From positions 1-46,229 of the IMG/VR virus record IMGVR_UViG_3300045110_000289: a stretch of DNA of 46,229 nt. One strand, given 5' to 3'. The translations under genes and the position numbers were made by a program. Numbering within the stretch: position 1 is the first letter of the stretch; every line of letters starts with the position of its first letter. Below the pieces are notes generated by a model. That model made no database searches and was not told the origin of the DNA. It saw only the letters and a list, made by a program, of their open reading frames with translations. The DNA is from a virus. Positions 7,907 through 14,960 of this stretch are shown here, piece after piece.

Positions 7907-8224
7907 TCAGTGCCTCTCCGGGATCGGCGGCATGTGATAGCTCGCCCGGGCGCGCATGCGCTTCTCGCCCTCGGGCTCGATCGGGACATGCAGCTCGGTC
8001 TCGTCGATCGAGACGCTGGGCGTGTCGAAGCGCAGGCCCGCCGGCAACCCGCCGATGAAGCGAAACGGTTGCTCACACTGCACGCAATGAATCGTGATGT
8101 CCGCGATGAAGAGGCCCGAGTCCGTCAGTCGGTTGACGGCCACGATCGCGCTGAACCCTTCGTGTGGGCAGTCGGCTGGCGCGTAGCGTCCCACCGCGGG
8201 CGGATCGGGTGTGCGCTCAGCCAT
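7907..8224 (-). CDS. Hypothetical phage protein with CxxC and GGLPAGL motif
   Basis: The 105-residue protein contains a paired metal-binding-like site (ITIHCVQCEQPF) followed by FIGGLPAGLRFDTPSVS and a C-terminal PIEPEGE segment. This combination recurs in small phage early proteins of unknown function. The true start is the ATG at 8224, which overlaps the upstream stop as ATGA. A longer ORF in the same frame runs through the upstream gene and was not used. Confidence 0.65.
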   Translation of the reverse strand: MAERTPDPPAVGRYAPADCPHEGFSAIVAVNRLTDSGLFIADITIHCVQCEQPFRFIGGLPAGLRFDTPSVSIDETELHVPIEPEGEKRMRARASYHMPPIPERH

Positions 8225-8958
8225 CACCGCGCCTCCCGGTTCCGATAGAAGTTCAACGTCGCCGAATTGTTCCCGTGCGCGATGATGGCCACCGACCGCG
8301 CCGGGTTCGCGGCGCCGCGGCACAGCTCGCACGCCTGACACGTCAACCGGTGCCCCGCCTCGACACTCGCCGGACACACGACCTCGACCGCGGCGACGAG
8401 CGGGTCCGCCTGGCTGCGCACCCGGAACGTGCGCCAGCCCTGCTCCCGCGCGAGATCGAACTCCTCGAGGTCGTCGACGCTCGCCATCAGGATCGCTTTG
8501 AGCCGCGGGTCGCACCCGCGCCAGGCATGCGTGTAGCCGGTCCAGCCCGCGACCGACGTCAACACCACGCGCCAGACCTCGAACGGCAGGGCGGCGGGAT
8601 CGCCGTAGGCGCCGAGGCGGACGTGCTGGCCGGCGAGGGACGCGACGAGCTCGGGCCAGGAGACGCGGCGATACGTGTCGAGCGCTTTGAACACGTTGTA
8701 GGGCGCGAGCCACGGCACGACGTAGCAGGACGAGCCGCGTCCGTCGCGTCCGCGGTGCCGGCAGTCGCCGCAGATTGCGTCGTCGCGGTTCTGGCGCTTC
8801 GCGTCCATCGGGGCGACGTCGCGGCGGAGGATCCAGACCTGCACCATCGGCCCGGTTTTCTCGTTCTTGGAGCGCGCCTCGAGCCCGGTCGCGACGGCGA
8901 CGATCGGGTCGCCGGTCAGCAGCGACGGGCCGCGATAGAACTCCAGGCCGTTGCTCAT
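8224..8958 (-). CDS. Cysteine-rich phage protein, DUF7227-like
   Basis: The 244-aa protein resembles a family widespread in phages: an N-terminal region with WILRRDVAP, then a C-x2-C site (ICGDCRHRG), SSCYVVPW, and a conserved RRVSWPE segment, and a second Cys cluster near residues 211-217 (TCQACELC). The family may bind metal or an iron-sulfur centre, but no activity is known. ATG at 8958 overlaps the upstream gene's end. Confidence 0.65.
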   Translation of the reverse strand: MSNGLEFYRGPSLLTGDPIVAVATGLEARSKNEKTGPMVQVWILRRDVAPMDAKRQNRDDAICGDCRHRGRDGRGSSCYVVPWLAPYNVFKALDTYRRVSWPELVASLAGQHVRLGAYGDPAALPFEVWRVVLTSVAGWTGYTHAWRGCDPRLKAILMASVDDLEEFDLAREQGWRTFRVRSQADPLVAAVEVVCPASVEAGHRLTCQACELCRGAANPARSVAIIAHGNNSATLNFYRNREAR

Positions 8959-9206
8959 CGCTTCAGTTCCGCCTTTAACTGGCCCAACATTTCGAGGGCG
9001 CCTTCGATGCGCTCGATCGCTTTCTCAACCCGCCGGGTGTTGGCCGGGTTCTGCCGCGATTCGAACGTGCTGACGGTCGCTCCGCACGACCTGCATTGCC
9101 GCTGACGGTGCACGACGTCACGTCCGGCCCGACCGCGGGTATTCACGATGGCCGTGTCGCCCCCACACGCGCAGCAAATGACGGCCGGGAACGCCCATTC
9201 GCTCAT
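8955..9206 (-). CDS. NrdR-like zinc-ribbon protein, 83 aa
   Basis: The protein has two CxxC pairs, CCACGG near residue 11 and CRSCG near residue 40, followed by TVSTFESR. That layout matches the zinc ribbon of NrdR-type regulators. It lacks the ATP-cone domain of true NrdR and ends in a basic helix (RRVEKAIERIEG). It could be a small DNA- or RNA-binding regulator. ATG at 9206 overlaps the 41-aa gene upstream as ATGA. Confidence 0.7.
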   Translation of the reverse strand: MSEWAFPAVICCACGGDTAIVNTRGRAGRDVVHRQRQCRSCGATVSTFESRQNPANTRRVEKAIERIEGALEMLGQLKAELKR

Positions 9207-9328
9207 CGGACGGCCCACCACTTGAACCACAGCCAGAGATACCAATCGCGATCTTCGACGCCGGCGCGGCCCGCATAAATGCGCGTCGGCCACCAGTAGA
9301 ACGGCTGACCGGCGGTCTTCAGTTGCAT
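9203..9328 (-). CDS. Trp-rich small protein, 41 aa
   Basis: The reverse strand encodes MQLKTAGQPFYWWPTRIYAG and then an aromatic tail (DWYLWLWFKWWAVR). ATGA overlaps with both neighbours (start at 9328, stop at 9203) make it very likely a coupled gene despite its size. The tail has seven aromatic residues in 14, which suggests a membrane-surface or protein-docking peptide. No function is known. Confidence 0.6.
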   Translation of the reverse strand: MQLKTAGQPFYWWPTRIYAGRAGVEDRDWYLWLWFKWWAVR

Positions 9329-9465
9329 CAGAGCACTCCGATCTCCCGCAGTCGCCGCACCAGGCCCAACGTGAGCCGGTAGCCGGCGTCGGCATCGCCC
9401 ATCTCGATCGCGCAGCGCAGCGAGCGCAGCCAGGAATCGAGAATCCGGTGGTGTTCGCGCGTCAT
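9328..9465 (-). CDS. Small helical protein, 45 aa
   Basis: The product begins MTREHHRILDSWLRSL and ends LVRRLREIGVL, so it is one or two amphipathic basic helices. Its stop overlaps the start of the 41-aa gene (ATGA at 9325-9328). Its ATG at 9465 lies two bases after the previous stop. Coupling on both sides is the main evidence. The function is unknown. Confidence 0.55.
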   Translation of the reverse strand: MTREHHRILDSWLRSLRCAIEMGDADAGYRLTLGLVRRLREIGVL

Positions 9466-9467
9466 GC

Positions 9468-10046
9468 TCAGAACTCCGCCTCGGGCCCCGGCCGCAGCTC
9501 CGCGCCGGCGCCGTCGACGACCTCGCTCACCTCGACGCGCTCGTCGGCCTCGTCCTCCTCGACCTCCGCGGTCGCTTTCTCCTTCGAGGTCCTGACGCGC
9601 AGCTTCTCCTCGCCCGCGACGCGCACGAGCTCGACGCCAGCGGCGCGCCAGGTGGTGCGGTCGTGTTTGCGCATCAACTTCAGCGCGTTCTTCAGGTAGT
9701 CGCCTTCCTGGGTCCGGAGCTCGTTCATCGACTCGCGGATTTCAGCGATCGAGGCGGCGCACTCATCGAGTGCGCGGATGCGGACGTCCTCCATGCCGCC
9801 GAGCGGGACCTGGCGCGGCTGGCGTTTCAGCGCCGCGGCCTTCGTGTGCTTCGTGTGCTTGGTGTCCTTAGTGGCAGTGCGGCGTCGGGTTTCGGTCACG
9901 CGCTTCTTGTTCCTCGCCATCGGGTCAGCCTCCTGTTGTGATCGGGCGCGCGCTTTCGCGATGCGCTCGCGCTCGCCCGGTTTGTAGCCTTCCTGGTCGT
10001 AGGTGCCGTTGAGCACGAGCGGGTGATCGGCGGCGAAGATGATCAC
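9468..10046 (-). CDS. Charged coiled-coil protein, 192 aa
   Basis: The protein has a short structured N-terminus (MIIFAADHPLVLNGTYDQ), a very basic stretch with TKHTKHTK, a helical middle (about residues 90-130) and an acidic tail (EVEEDEADE). It starts with GTG at 10046, in a GTGA overlap with the methyltransferase stop. An internal ATG (MARNKKR, near residue 43) could also start a shorter product. The function is unknown. The basic-then-acidic charge split suggests nucleic-acid binding, which is inference. Confidence 0.55.
   Translation of the reverse strand: MIIFAADHPLVLNGTYDQEGYKPGERERIAKARARSQQEADPMARNKKRVTETRRRTATKDTKHTKHTKAAALKRQPRQVPLGGMEDVRIRALDECAASIAEIRESMNELRTQEGDYLKNALKLMRKHDRTTWRAAGVELVRVAGEEKLRVRTSKEKATAEVEEDEADERVEVSEVVDGAGAELRPGPEAEF
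9841..9876. repeat. 9-bp imperfect tandem repeat inside the 192-aa gene
   Basis: The plus strand reads TTCGTGTGC twice, then TTGGTGTCC and a degenerate fourth copy. On the coding strand this gives the repeated T-K-H residues of the 192-aa protein. In some environmental bacterial genomes, short ACACCAAG/ACACGAAG repeats are common between genes, so this may be a captured host-type repeat rather than a domain. Confidence 0.6.
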
Positions 10047-10612
10047 AGCCGGCCCTCCATCTCGGGAAATCGCTGCTCACCGGCGAGCCAGCGTCGATAC
10101 TTCAGCGCCGGCCCCCGCGTGAACTTCAGATCCGGGACCGGCTTGTCGCGATCCGAGACGCGCCACTCGATCAGGCAGCGGACCGCGCAGCTATCGCCGA
10201 CGCGCACGAGCCAAGACCGCTCTCGGCTCAGCCAGGAGTCGGGCGCGATCCATTGCGTGTGGAACCAATAGACGTGCTCGCGCGCGACGAACGCGGCACC
10301 GCGGAGCAGCGTGTTCTTCATCTGCTGGTTGATGCCCACGTAGGGCGGGTCCAGGATCACGACGTCGAAACTATTACGGCCGAACGGTGGCAGCCACGCA
10401 TCGCCTAGCACCCGAGGCCTCACTGTCGCGTCGATGTCGAGCGTCACGCCCCACCGAGCCATTCCGCCGAACAGGTGTAGGACCGTGCGCCCCTCCGTCG
10501 ACCGGCGGAGCAGCTTCTCGACCGCCGGCGGGAACGACCATCGGTTGCTCGAGCGTTGCCGTTGGTTGGGACACCACAGCGTTTCGGGACGACCCGCCGG
10601 GACGCCTGTCAT
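10043..10612 (-). CDS. DNA methyltransferase-like protein (DPPY motif)
   Basis: The 189-aa protein has a SAM-binding motif I-like segment (TVLHLFGGMARWG) and a catalytic DPPY motif near residues 88-91 (VVILDPPYVG), the mark of amino-methylating DNA or RNA methyltransferases (N6-adenine or N4-cytosine). It lacks a clear target-recognition domain and is short, so it is a stand-alone orphan enzyme that may protect phage DNA. ATG at 10612 overlaps the nuclease stop as ATGA. A longer upstream frame overlaps the nuclease and was rejected. Confidence 0.75.
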   Translation of the reverse strand: MTGVPAGRPETLWCPNQRQRSSNRWSFPPAVEKLLRRSTEGRTVLHLFGGMARWGVTLDIDATVRPRVLGDAWLPPFGRNSFDVVILDPPYVGINQQMKNTLLRGAAFVAREHVYWFHTQWIAPDSWLSRERSWLVRVGDSCAVRCLIEWRVSDRDKPVPDLKFTRGPALKYRRWLAGEQRFPEMEGRL

Positions 10613-11043
10613 CGCGCCCCCGCGAACAGCGGCAGATCGGCCTTCGTCAACTTCCGCCGCTTCGCCGGCCGCAACGACGCCGCGAGCTCGCCGCACGGCC
10701 CCGCGCTGCAGACGATCACCTCGGGCAAGCGCGCCCGCGGCGCCCAGCACACAATCCATTGCTGCGTCCCGGCGGGAAACGCGAACTTCGCAAATTCGAG
10801 GCGCGCCGCCGCGAGCTGGGTGCGTCGCGAGACGCCGCCCTTCACCTGCACGAAGATCACTTCGTCGAGGTTGACGGCGAGGAGATCACTCGCGAACTGA
10901 TCGCGCTTGATGGGGATGCGGCCGCGGGCCGTCTGCAACCAGAGCACGCGCTCGAGGAACGCCACCTGGTAGCCCTGGGCTTCGAGCCATTTCTTCGTGC
11001 GGCCCTTCCAGTATTGGCCTTTGGCGACGGCGCTGATCGTCAC
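10609..11043 (-). CDS. PD-(D/E)XK nuclease-like protein (VRR-NUC/resolvase type)
   Basis: The 144-residue protein begins with KGRTKKWLEAQGYQV, a typical first helix of Holliday-junction-resolvase-like nucleases. It then has FASDLLAV with an Asp, and EVIFVQVKGG, where the Q-x-K pair would be the (D/E)-x-K catalytic site. Phages use such enzymes to resolve recombination or packaging junctions. The gene sits next to the methyltransferase. It starts with GTG at 11043 in a GTGA overlap. Confidence 0.7.
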   Translation of the reverse strand: MTISAVAKGQYWKGRTKKWLEAQGYQVAFLERVLWLQTARGRIPIKRDQFASDLLAVNLDEVIFVQVKGGVSRRTQLAAARLEFAKFAFPAGTQQWIVCWAPRARLPEVIVCSAGPCGELAASLRPAKRRKLTKADLPLFAGAR

Positions 11044-11273
11044 ACCGTAATCCGATCGCGCTCACGCACGCGCACGTTGTAGGCCGCGACCTCGGCGGCC
11101 GTCGGCGACCAGACATTCCCGCACCAGCCACAGAGCCACACCAGGCGGCCGCTGACCGTGTTCGAGATCACGTCGTGATGCGGGCAGTTGGGACACTTCA
11201 CGCCGGAGAGCGCGTCGAGGCGCTTCCGGTGGCCGGCGGCGCCGAGCCCGAGCTTGTCGTTGATGCGCGACAT
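11040..11273 (-). CDS. Zinc-ribbon protein, 77 aa
   Basis: The protein has CPNCPHHD and, after a beta hairpin (RLVWL), CGWCGNVW, so four Cys in two C-x2-C pairs make a zinc ribbon. The N-terminus is basic (GHRKRLDAL). It is one of several mini zinc-ribbon genes in this early operon, probably nucleic-acid or protein adaptors. The ATG at 11273 follows a 36-bp gap without a gene. Confidence 0.65.
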   Translation of the reverse strand: MSRINDKLGLGAAGHRKRLDALSGVKCPNCPHHDVISNTVSGRLVWLCGWCGNVWSPTAAEVAAYNVRVRERDRITV

Positions 11274-11309
11274 CAGGCCTCCGAACTGAGCGTTTCTGAG
11301 CGCACGACT

Positions 11310-11903
11310 TCAGCCCTCCTCGCCGGGTTCCCGGTTGGCCCCGACCAGCGCGAGCGCCCGCGGCATCGCCCGCCCGAAGGCACTGCGGCCCTCCAACGCG
11401 AAATACCGATCGCGGGCGGCATACCACCGCACGAGCTCGTCGCCGTGGGCCCAATGCCCCACCGTCACGACCTGGTTTTTGGGCGGGCAAAACGCCCGCT
11501 CCGGCTGACTGTTTTCCGGCGTGAAATCTGGGACAAATCGCAACGGTTTTTCCGTCACATTTGCGGCCTGGCAGAGCAGACAACTACACGGCACGTCTTC
11601 GTAGCGCAGGGCTTCAGCCCGCAGATACTCGCGCGCTTCCTCGGCGCCCATCCACCGCACATCCACCGCGATCGAGGTCTTCGCGGGCAGCGCGGCGAGC
11701 CAGTCGGCCGGCTTCGGAAAGGACCGGGACGAGGTGATGCAGACCTTCGCGGCGGCGAGCACTTCGTCGAGCGTCCAGCCCTGGAGCAGCTTGAAGTAGG
11801 TCGCCGCTAACTCCTCCCGTTCTGCGGGTTTGAGGCGCAATCGGAAGGTCTGCACGAGCCGGTAAAACGCCGTGTCGAATTGCGGACGCTCGTCGAGGGT
11901 CAT
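11310..11903 (-). CDS. Probable replication accessory protein (helicase-loader-like)
   Basis: The 197-aa protein has an N-terminal helical half (FRLRLKPAEREELAATYF, KLLQGWTLDEVLAAAK, SSRSFPKPADWL). This spacing resembles phage helicase-loader or G39P-type proteins, in which a helical bundle ends in F-P-x-P-A-x-x. The C-terminal half has CSCLLC, possibly a metal site. It follows the replication-initiator-like gene at 11903-12460, with which its ATG overlaps (ATGA). The loader role is inferred and is the weakest part of this call. Confidence 0.5.
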   Translation of the reverse strand: MTLDERPQFDTAFYRLVQTFRLRLKPAEREELAATYFKLLQGWTLDEVLAAAKVCITSSRSFPKPADWLAALPAKTSIAVDVRWMGAEEAREYLRAEALRYEDVPCSCLLCQAANVTEKPLRFVPDFTPENSQPERAFCPPKNQVVTVGHWAHGDELVRWYAARDRYFALEGRSAFGRAMPRALALVGANREPGEEG

Positions 11904-12460
11904 CAGTCCAGCCCGTATTTCGCCAGTTGTTGTTGCTGGGCGTCGGTGAGCGACGCGGAGGCCGGGCGCTTGCGCCGGCCCGGAGCGGCGCGCGATCCAA
12001 GATCTCGCGAATGACCCGGATCCCTCCGATCCGGGTGGCGCGCGCGCCCCCGGATCTCCGGATCCGGATCCGGAGGTCGATGGTTGTTATCAGCCGCGTT
12101 ACCGACGTCGTTATCTGGGGTGTGACCCTGCAGGTTAGTGAGGCGGTTACGATATTCCCGCTGCTTTTCCGCGCGGAGCGCCGACTCTTTGATCACCTCA
12201 TCGAGCGTCGCGTTGCGCCAGCCGTCCGGCCCGAGCTCGAAATGTGCCAGCACCACGTTGCGCACCTTGCGCCACCGGGTGGCGTCGCCGCAGGCCTTCG
12301 CGAGGATGCGCTCGTCGTTCGGGAGCGGACCGCCGCGTAAGCGCCCCTCGTCGAGGAGGTTGCGATACGCGCCCTGCTCTTCGAGCGTCATGTCGGCAAA
12401 GGCGGAACTCTTCCGCCAGCGATCGATCCACCACCAAAGGCCCGTGAGCCGTGGAGCCAT
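11903..12460 (-). CDS. DUF1376-like replication-associated protein
   Basis: The 185-residue protein has the DUF1376-type opening: WWWIDRWRKSSAFADMTLEEQGAYRNLLDE, then GGPLPNDERILAKACGD and a following helix (RWRKVRNVVLAHFE). In phages this family usually sits with replication genes and is thought to act as an initiator-type DNA-binding protein. The C-terminal third is Pro/Arg-rich and disordered (DPDPEIRG repeat-like). The start at 12460 (MAPRLTG) was preferred because the frame upstream of it overlaps another small gene. Confidence 0.65.
   Translation of the reverse strand: MAPRLTGLWWWIDRWRKSSAFADMTLEEQGAYRNLLDEGRLRGGPLPNDERILAKACGDATRWRKVRNVVLAHFELGPDGWRNATLDEVIKESALRAEKQREYRNRLTNLQGHTPDNDVGNAADNNHRPPDPDPEIRGRARHPDRRDPGHSRDLGSRAAPGRRKRPASASLTDAQQQQLAKYGLD
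12014..12036. other. Perfect 9-bp inverted repeat with 5-nt loop
   Basis: ACCCGGATC, loop CCTCC, GATCCGGGT form a perfect short hairpin inside the C-terminal coding part of the DUF1376-like gene. A run of CCGGAT repeats (about 12050-12072) follows. It could be an origin-type or protein-binding element within a replication gene. There is no T-tract, so it is not a terminator. Confidence 0.6.
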
Positions 12461-12498
12461 GAACAGGAATTCCCAGTCTGTTGCGCGCGAGAAACCGA

Positions 12499-12579
12499 TC
12501 AGCTCCGTAAGAACACGATCACGACGACCGTGAGACAGAGCGCCACGACCGACCAATAAAACGCCTCCGCCCAAGTCAC
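12499..12579 (-). CDS. Tiny single-pass membrane protein, 26 aa
   Basis: The reverse strand reads MTWAEAFYWSVVALCLTVV and then a short VIVFLRS end, a single hydrophobic helix with a positive end. It starts with a GTG that overlaps the cold-shock gene's stop (GTGA) and ends 38 bp before the DUF1376 gene. Coupling supports it, but the size makes it tentative. It would be a small membrane peptide. Confidence 0.45.
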   Translation of the reverse strand: MTWAEAFYWSVVALCLTVVVIVFLRS

Positions 12580-12791
12580 GCGATCTCGACCGCTTCCGCC
12601 CGCGGCCCCTTCGGGCCCGAGCCGACCAGAAACGTCACGGCCGTGCCTTCCCGCAGCGTGTGAAAATCCGGCGACGCCGACGAGTGGAAGAAATACTCGA
12701 CGCCGTTGTCGGCCCGAATGAACCCGAACCCTTTGTCATCGACCAGGCGCTTGACGACGCCCGGCACGCGGTCCCCTGTGTTGCGTCCCAT
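12576..12791 (-). CDS. Cold-shock-domain protein
   Basis: The 71-aa protein is a single CSP domain. It has an RNP1 motif KGFGFI (about residues 20-25) and an RNP2-like YFFH (about 33-36, usually VFVH), and the tail is as expected (GPKGPRAEAVEIA). CSPs bind single-stranded RNA and DNA and melt structure. In a phage early operon it may help translation of a structured, GC-rich mRNA. Length matches the family. ATG at 12791. Confidence 0.9.
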   Translation of the reverse strand: MGRNTGDRVPGVVKRLVDDKGFGFIRADNGVEYFFHSSASPDFHTLREGTAVTFLVGSGPKGPRAEAVEIA

Positions 12792-12809
12792 CTCGAATCC
12801 TCCTGTCGC

Positions 12810-13037
12810 CTACGTCTGTCGCCGTCCCGCCCACCGCGCCGATCGATCCGTGTCGAGACGCGCCCACTCGCGGTGCGCATCGAGGTCGGTCCAATACCCG
12901 CCCAGGGCCGCGCGCCGCCGTTCGGCTTCCGCGCGCCCGTCGTCCTCACGCTCACGCTCGACCGTGATGCGCCAGCGTCGCCAGATCGCCCAGGCGACAC
13001 CGAGCACTACACACGCCGCCTGCAGCCAGGACGTCAT
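12810..13037 (-). CDS. Small membrane protein, 75 aa
   Basis: The N-terminus is a single hydrophobic helix (SWLQAACVVLGVAWAIW, residues 3-19), then a basic/acidic helical tail (EREREDDGRAEAERRR) and a Trp/Arg-rich end. It probably inserts with the tail in the cytoplasm. The ATG at 13037 overlaps the previous stop as ATGA, and the longer frame upstream was rejected. The role is unknown. Confidence 0.6.
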   Translation of the reverse strand: MTSWLQAACVVLGVAWAIWRRWRITVEREREDDGRAEAERRRAALGGYWTDLDAHREWARLDTDRSARWAGRRQT

Positions 13038-13264
13038 GACCGCGCTCCCTTCGCTCCGTTCCACACGACCTCGAGTTCGTCGTCCTTCGTGTCGCGCCAC
13101 TGCTGCACGCGGCCTTCGAAGCTCGAGACCGGCGGCGCCGCGGCCGCGATCCGCGCCAACCGCTCGGCTTCATCGGTCTGGCGCCGGTGCTCGAGCGTGC
13201 AGTCCGGACACAGCGCAGCGGCCCCGAGCAGGCGTGGCTTGCCGCAGCCCGGACAGCGGTGCAC
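13034..13264 (-). CDS. Zinc-ribbon protein, 76 aa
   Basis: The protein opens MHRCPGCGKPRL and has CPDC about 15 residues later, a four-Cys zinc ribbon, followed by a basic helix (EHRRQTDEAERLARI). It starts with GTG at 13264. It belongs to the row of mini zinc-binding genes of the early operon. The function is unknown. Confidence 0.6.
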   Translation of the reverse strand: MHRCPGCGKPRLLGAAALCPDCTLEHRRQTDEAERLARIAAAAPPVSSFEGRVQQWRDTKDDELEVVWNGAKGARS

Positions 13265-13268
13265 GTTG

Positions 13269-13484
13269 TCAGGGCGCCTCCTTCGCCGCGCGCGTTCGCG
13301 GCGGCAGACTGAACTGCCGATTGAGCGTGGCGCCCGTGGCGATCACCGCACCGCTTTTGATCAGCGGTTTCACCTGGCGCGTGAGCTCGGGCCGGGCGAG
13401 CTTCAGGCGTTTAGCGAGATCCCCTGGACTCAGCGGGCCCTTCGCCTGCAACGCCGCGACGATGGCCGCACCGGATGTCGTCAC
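13269..13484 (-). CDS. Winged-helix DNA-binding protein, 71 aa
   Basis: The protein has the shape of a MarR/IclR-like winged helix: AIVAALQAKGPLSPGDLAKRLKLARPELTRQVKPLIKSGAV is helix-turn-helix followed by the wing (IATGATLNRQFSL). It is small and probably a phage transcription regulator. It starts with GTG at 13484, one base after the upstream stop. An alternative upstream frame would overlap this start as GTGA (see findings). Confidence 0.7.
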   Translation of the reverse strand: MTTSGAAIVAALQAKGPLSPGDLAKRLKLARPELTRQVKPLIKSGAVIATGATLNRQFSLPPRTRAAKEAP

Positions 13485-13485
13485 G

Positions 13486-13707
13486 TCAGGGAGGCTCCGT
13501 TGCGCCGGCAGACCTGGCGCGCGCTTTGCTCGTTCGTTCGTTCGTTCGTTCGTTCGTTTTCTTCTTGGCCGCTGTCTCGTCGCCGACGAGCCGACGCAGC
13601 ACCGCGATCCCCTCGAGGAGTTCCCCGCGGCGCTGTTCGATCGGCTCGAGTTCCTGCTCGAGCAGCGTGATGGCTTGCCGGATGGGATTCGGAGCGGCCG
13701 GCATCAA
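13486..13707 (-). CDS. Coiled-coil protein containing a tetranucleotide tract, 73 aa
   Basis: The protein has a heptad-rich helix (TLLEQELEPIEQRRGELLEGIAVLRRL), then KKKTNERTNERTSKARARS, where the NERT repeat comes from seven CGTT units on the plus strand (13531-13558). Loss or gain of a unit would change the last 14 or so residues and move the stop. ATG at 13707 overlaps the upstream gene's stop. The function is unknown. Confidence 0.6.
   Translation of the reverse strand: MMPAAPNPIRQAITLLEQELEPIEQRRGELLEGIAVLRRLVGDETAAKKKTNERTNERTSKARARSAGATEPP
13531..13558. repeat. (CGTT)7 tetranucleotide tract
   Basis: Seven perfect copies of CGTT (28 bp) lie within the 73-aa gene and read as AACG on the coding strand. 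Repeats of four in coding sequence are prone to slipped-strand mispairing, and each slip changes frame because four is not a multiple of three. Such tracts are well known as phase-variation switches in bacteria. See findings. Confidence 0.95.
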
Positions 13708-13967
13708 CGTCCCTCCGCTTTCGCCAGCGCGGCGACCGCGTCATGCCATTGCGCGGGGATCTCCGTGGGGTTGTGCTCGACGACGATCAGGACCAACGCT
13801 TTCAACGCCGCGTAGAGTTCCGGCACCGCGGCAATCACCTGCTGGTCCTCGGGATCGCACGTCATCGGCGCGTCCGGGCAGTGAATGACGGCACGGGTTG
13901 TGGCCGACAGCAATTTGCGGCCGTCCGGATAATCGAACCAGCGCCACGGGCCGGGGGTATGGCTCAT
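13704..13967 (-). CDS. Phage protein starting HTPGPW, 87 aa
   Basis: It starts MSHTPGPWRWFDYPDGRKL and has NPTEIPAQWHDAVAALAKAEGR at the end, with VIAAVPELYAALKALV between. This pattern is widespread in small phage proteins that have no known role. ATG at 13967 overlaps the previous stop. Confidence 0.65.
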   Translation of the reverse strand: MSHTPGPWRWFDYPDGRKLLSATTRAVIHCPDAPMTCDPEDQQVIAAVPELYAALKALVLIVVEHNPTEIPAQWHDAVAALAKAEGR

Positions 13968-14182
13968 CCCTGCCCCTCCACTCTCGCGATCACCGTGCGC
14001 GCCGTCTTCTCCCAGTCGCGGAGATCGATCACATACCCCGGCGCCGGGTAGATGGCGGAGACGCGCAGCTCCTCGAACGCCTGGAGGGCTTCGCGCACGA
14101 GCTGCAGGAGAGCTGGGGCTTCGACCACCAGCCGGTTGAACCGCACGCCGCTGTTCTGTTCGAGAGTCGGCACGACGCTCAC
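13964..14182 (-). CDS. Hypothetical protein, 72 aa
   Basis: The product has a helical middle (LVREALQAFEELR) and a short strand-like part (AIYPAPGYVIDLRDWEKTAR). It starts with GTG at 14182 in a GTGA overlap with the upstream gene. No family recognised. Confidence 0.55.
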   Translation of the reverse strand: MSVVPTLEQNSGVRFNRLVVEAPALLQLVREALQAFEELRVSAIYPAPGYVIDLRDWEKTARTVIARVEGQG

Positions 14183-14940
14183 CGCCTCGGGTCGTCGGTG
14201 TAGAACACGTCGATGCCGGGAATCTTCGCGCTGCCCTTCATCGCCTCGACGTAGGCGTTGACCTTCACGACGTCGACGCAGAGGAACTCCCGGGGGATCA
14301 GGGCCATCGACCGCGCGACGATCAGCGGCGGCGATTTCTTCAGGAGGTCTTTTGTGTCGAGCCGCGGGCCGCCGGAGAACTTCCAGCGCCAGTTCCGGAC
14401 GAACGTCGCGACGCCCTTAGTCACGTCCTGCAGCGCCACGACGGGCGCCGGCGCCGCGATCGCTTCCTCGAGCACCGCGGCCGCCATCTCGTGATCGCCG
14501 CTCGTCTCGAACGCGGCGGCCTCGTGCGCGGCGCGGGCCTGCTCCTGCTGGCGCTGCTCGTCGGCCTGGCGCCGCTCCTCCGCTTCGCGGATGCGGTCCT
14601 GCGCGATTTTGAACTGCCGCATCTGCTCGGCCTTGACGGTGTCGAGGGTCTTCAAGGGCGAGAGGATCCCCGTCTCCCGGGCGCAGAGCGCCTTGTGGAG
14701 GTCCCAGGCCATCGATTTGAACGGCTTGAAAAACTCCTCGACGCGCTTCATGGCGGCGCCGATCTGCTTCCGGTCCTCGGTGACCTGCTCGAGCGCGACC
14801 ACGTCGGTGATCGGTTTGGCGTCGACGAGCCGCGAGACGAGCGCGAGCGTGGTGCCCTCGAGCTCGGTTCCGACGCGGGTCGCACTCTCGGGTTGGTTGA
14901 AATCCAAAACTTTCGTGGCAGTCGCGGTGGCCGGGGCCAT
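14179..14940 (-). CDS. Coiled-coil protein of the recombination cluster
   Basis: The 253-aa protein has an N-terminal structured part, then a long Gln/Glu/Arg/Ala-rich coiled coil (about residues 100-150, RIREAEERRQADEQRQQEQAR) and a C-terminal alpha/beta part with KIPGIDVFYTDD. It follows the nuclease gene by 20 bp and belongs to the RecT/nuclease block. Phage proteins in this place are often recombination partners, for example Gam-type nuclease inhibitors, but I cannot confirm that. The start has an AGGAG box seven bases upstream. Confidence 0.5.
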   Translation of the reverse strand: MAPATATATKVLDFNQPESATRVGTELEGTTLALVSRLVDAKPITDVVALEQVTEDRKQIGAAMKRVEEFFKPFKSMAWDLHKALCARETGILSPLKTLDTVKAEQMRQFKIAQDRIREAEERRQADEQRQQEQARAAHEAAAFETSGDHEMAAAVLEEAIAAPAPVVALQDVTKGVATFVRNWRWKFSGGPRLDTKDLLKKSPPLIVARSMALIPREFLCVDVVKVNAYVEAMKGSAKIPGIDVFYTDDPRR

Positions 14941-14960
14941 AGAGGTGCTCCTGAAACGGG

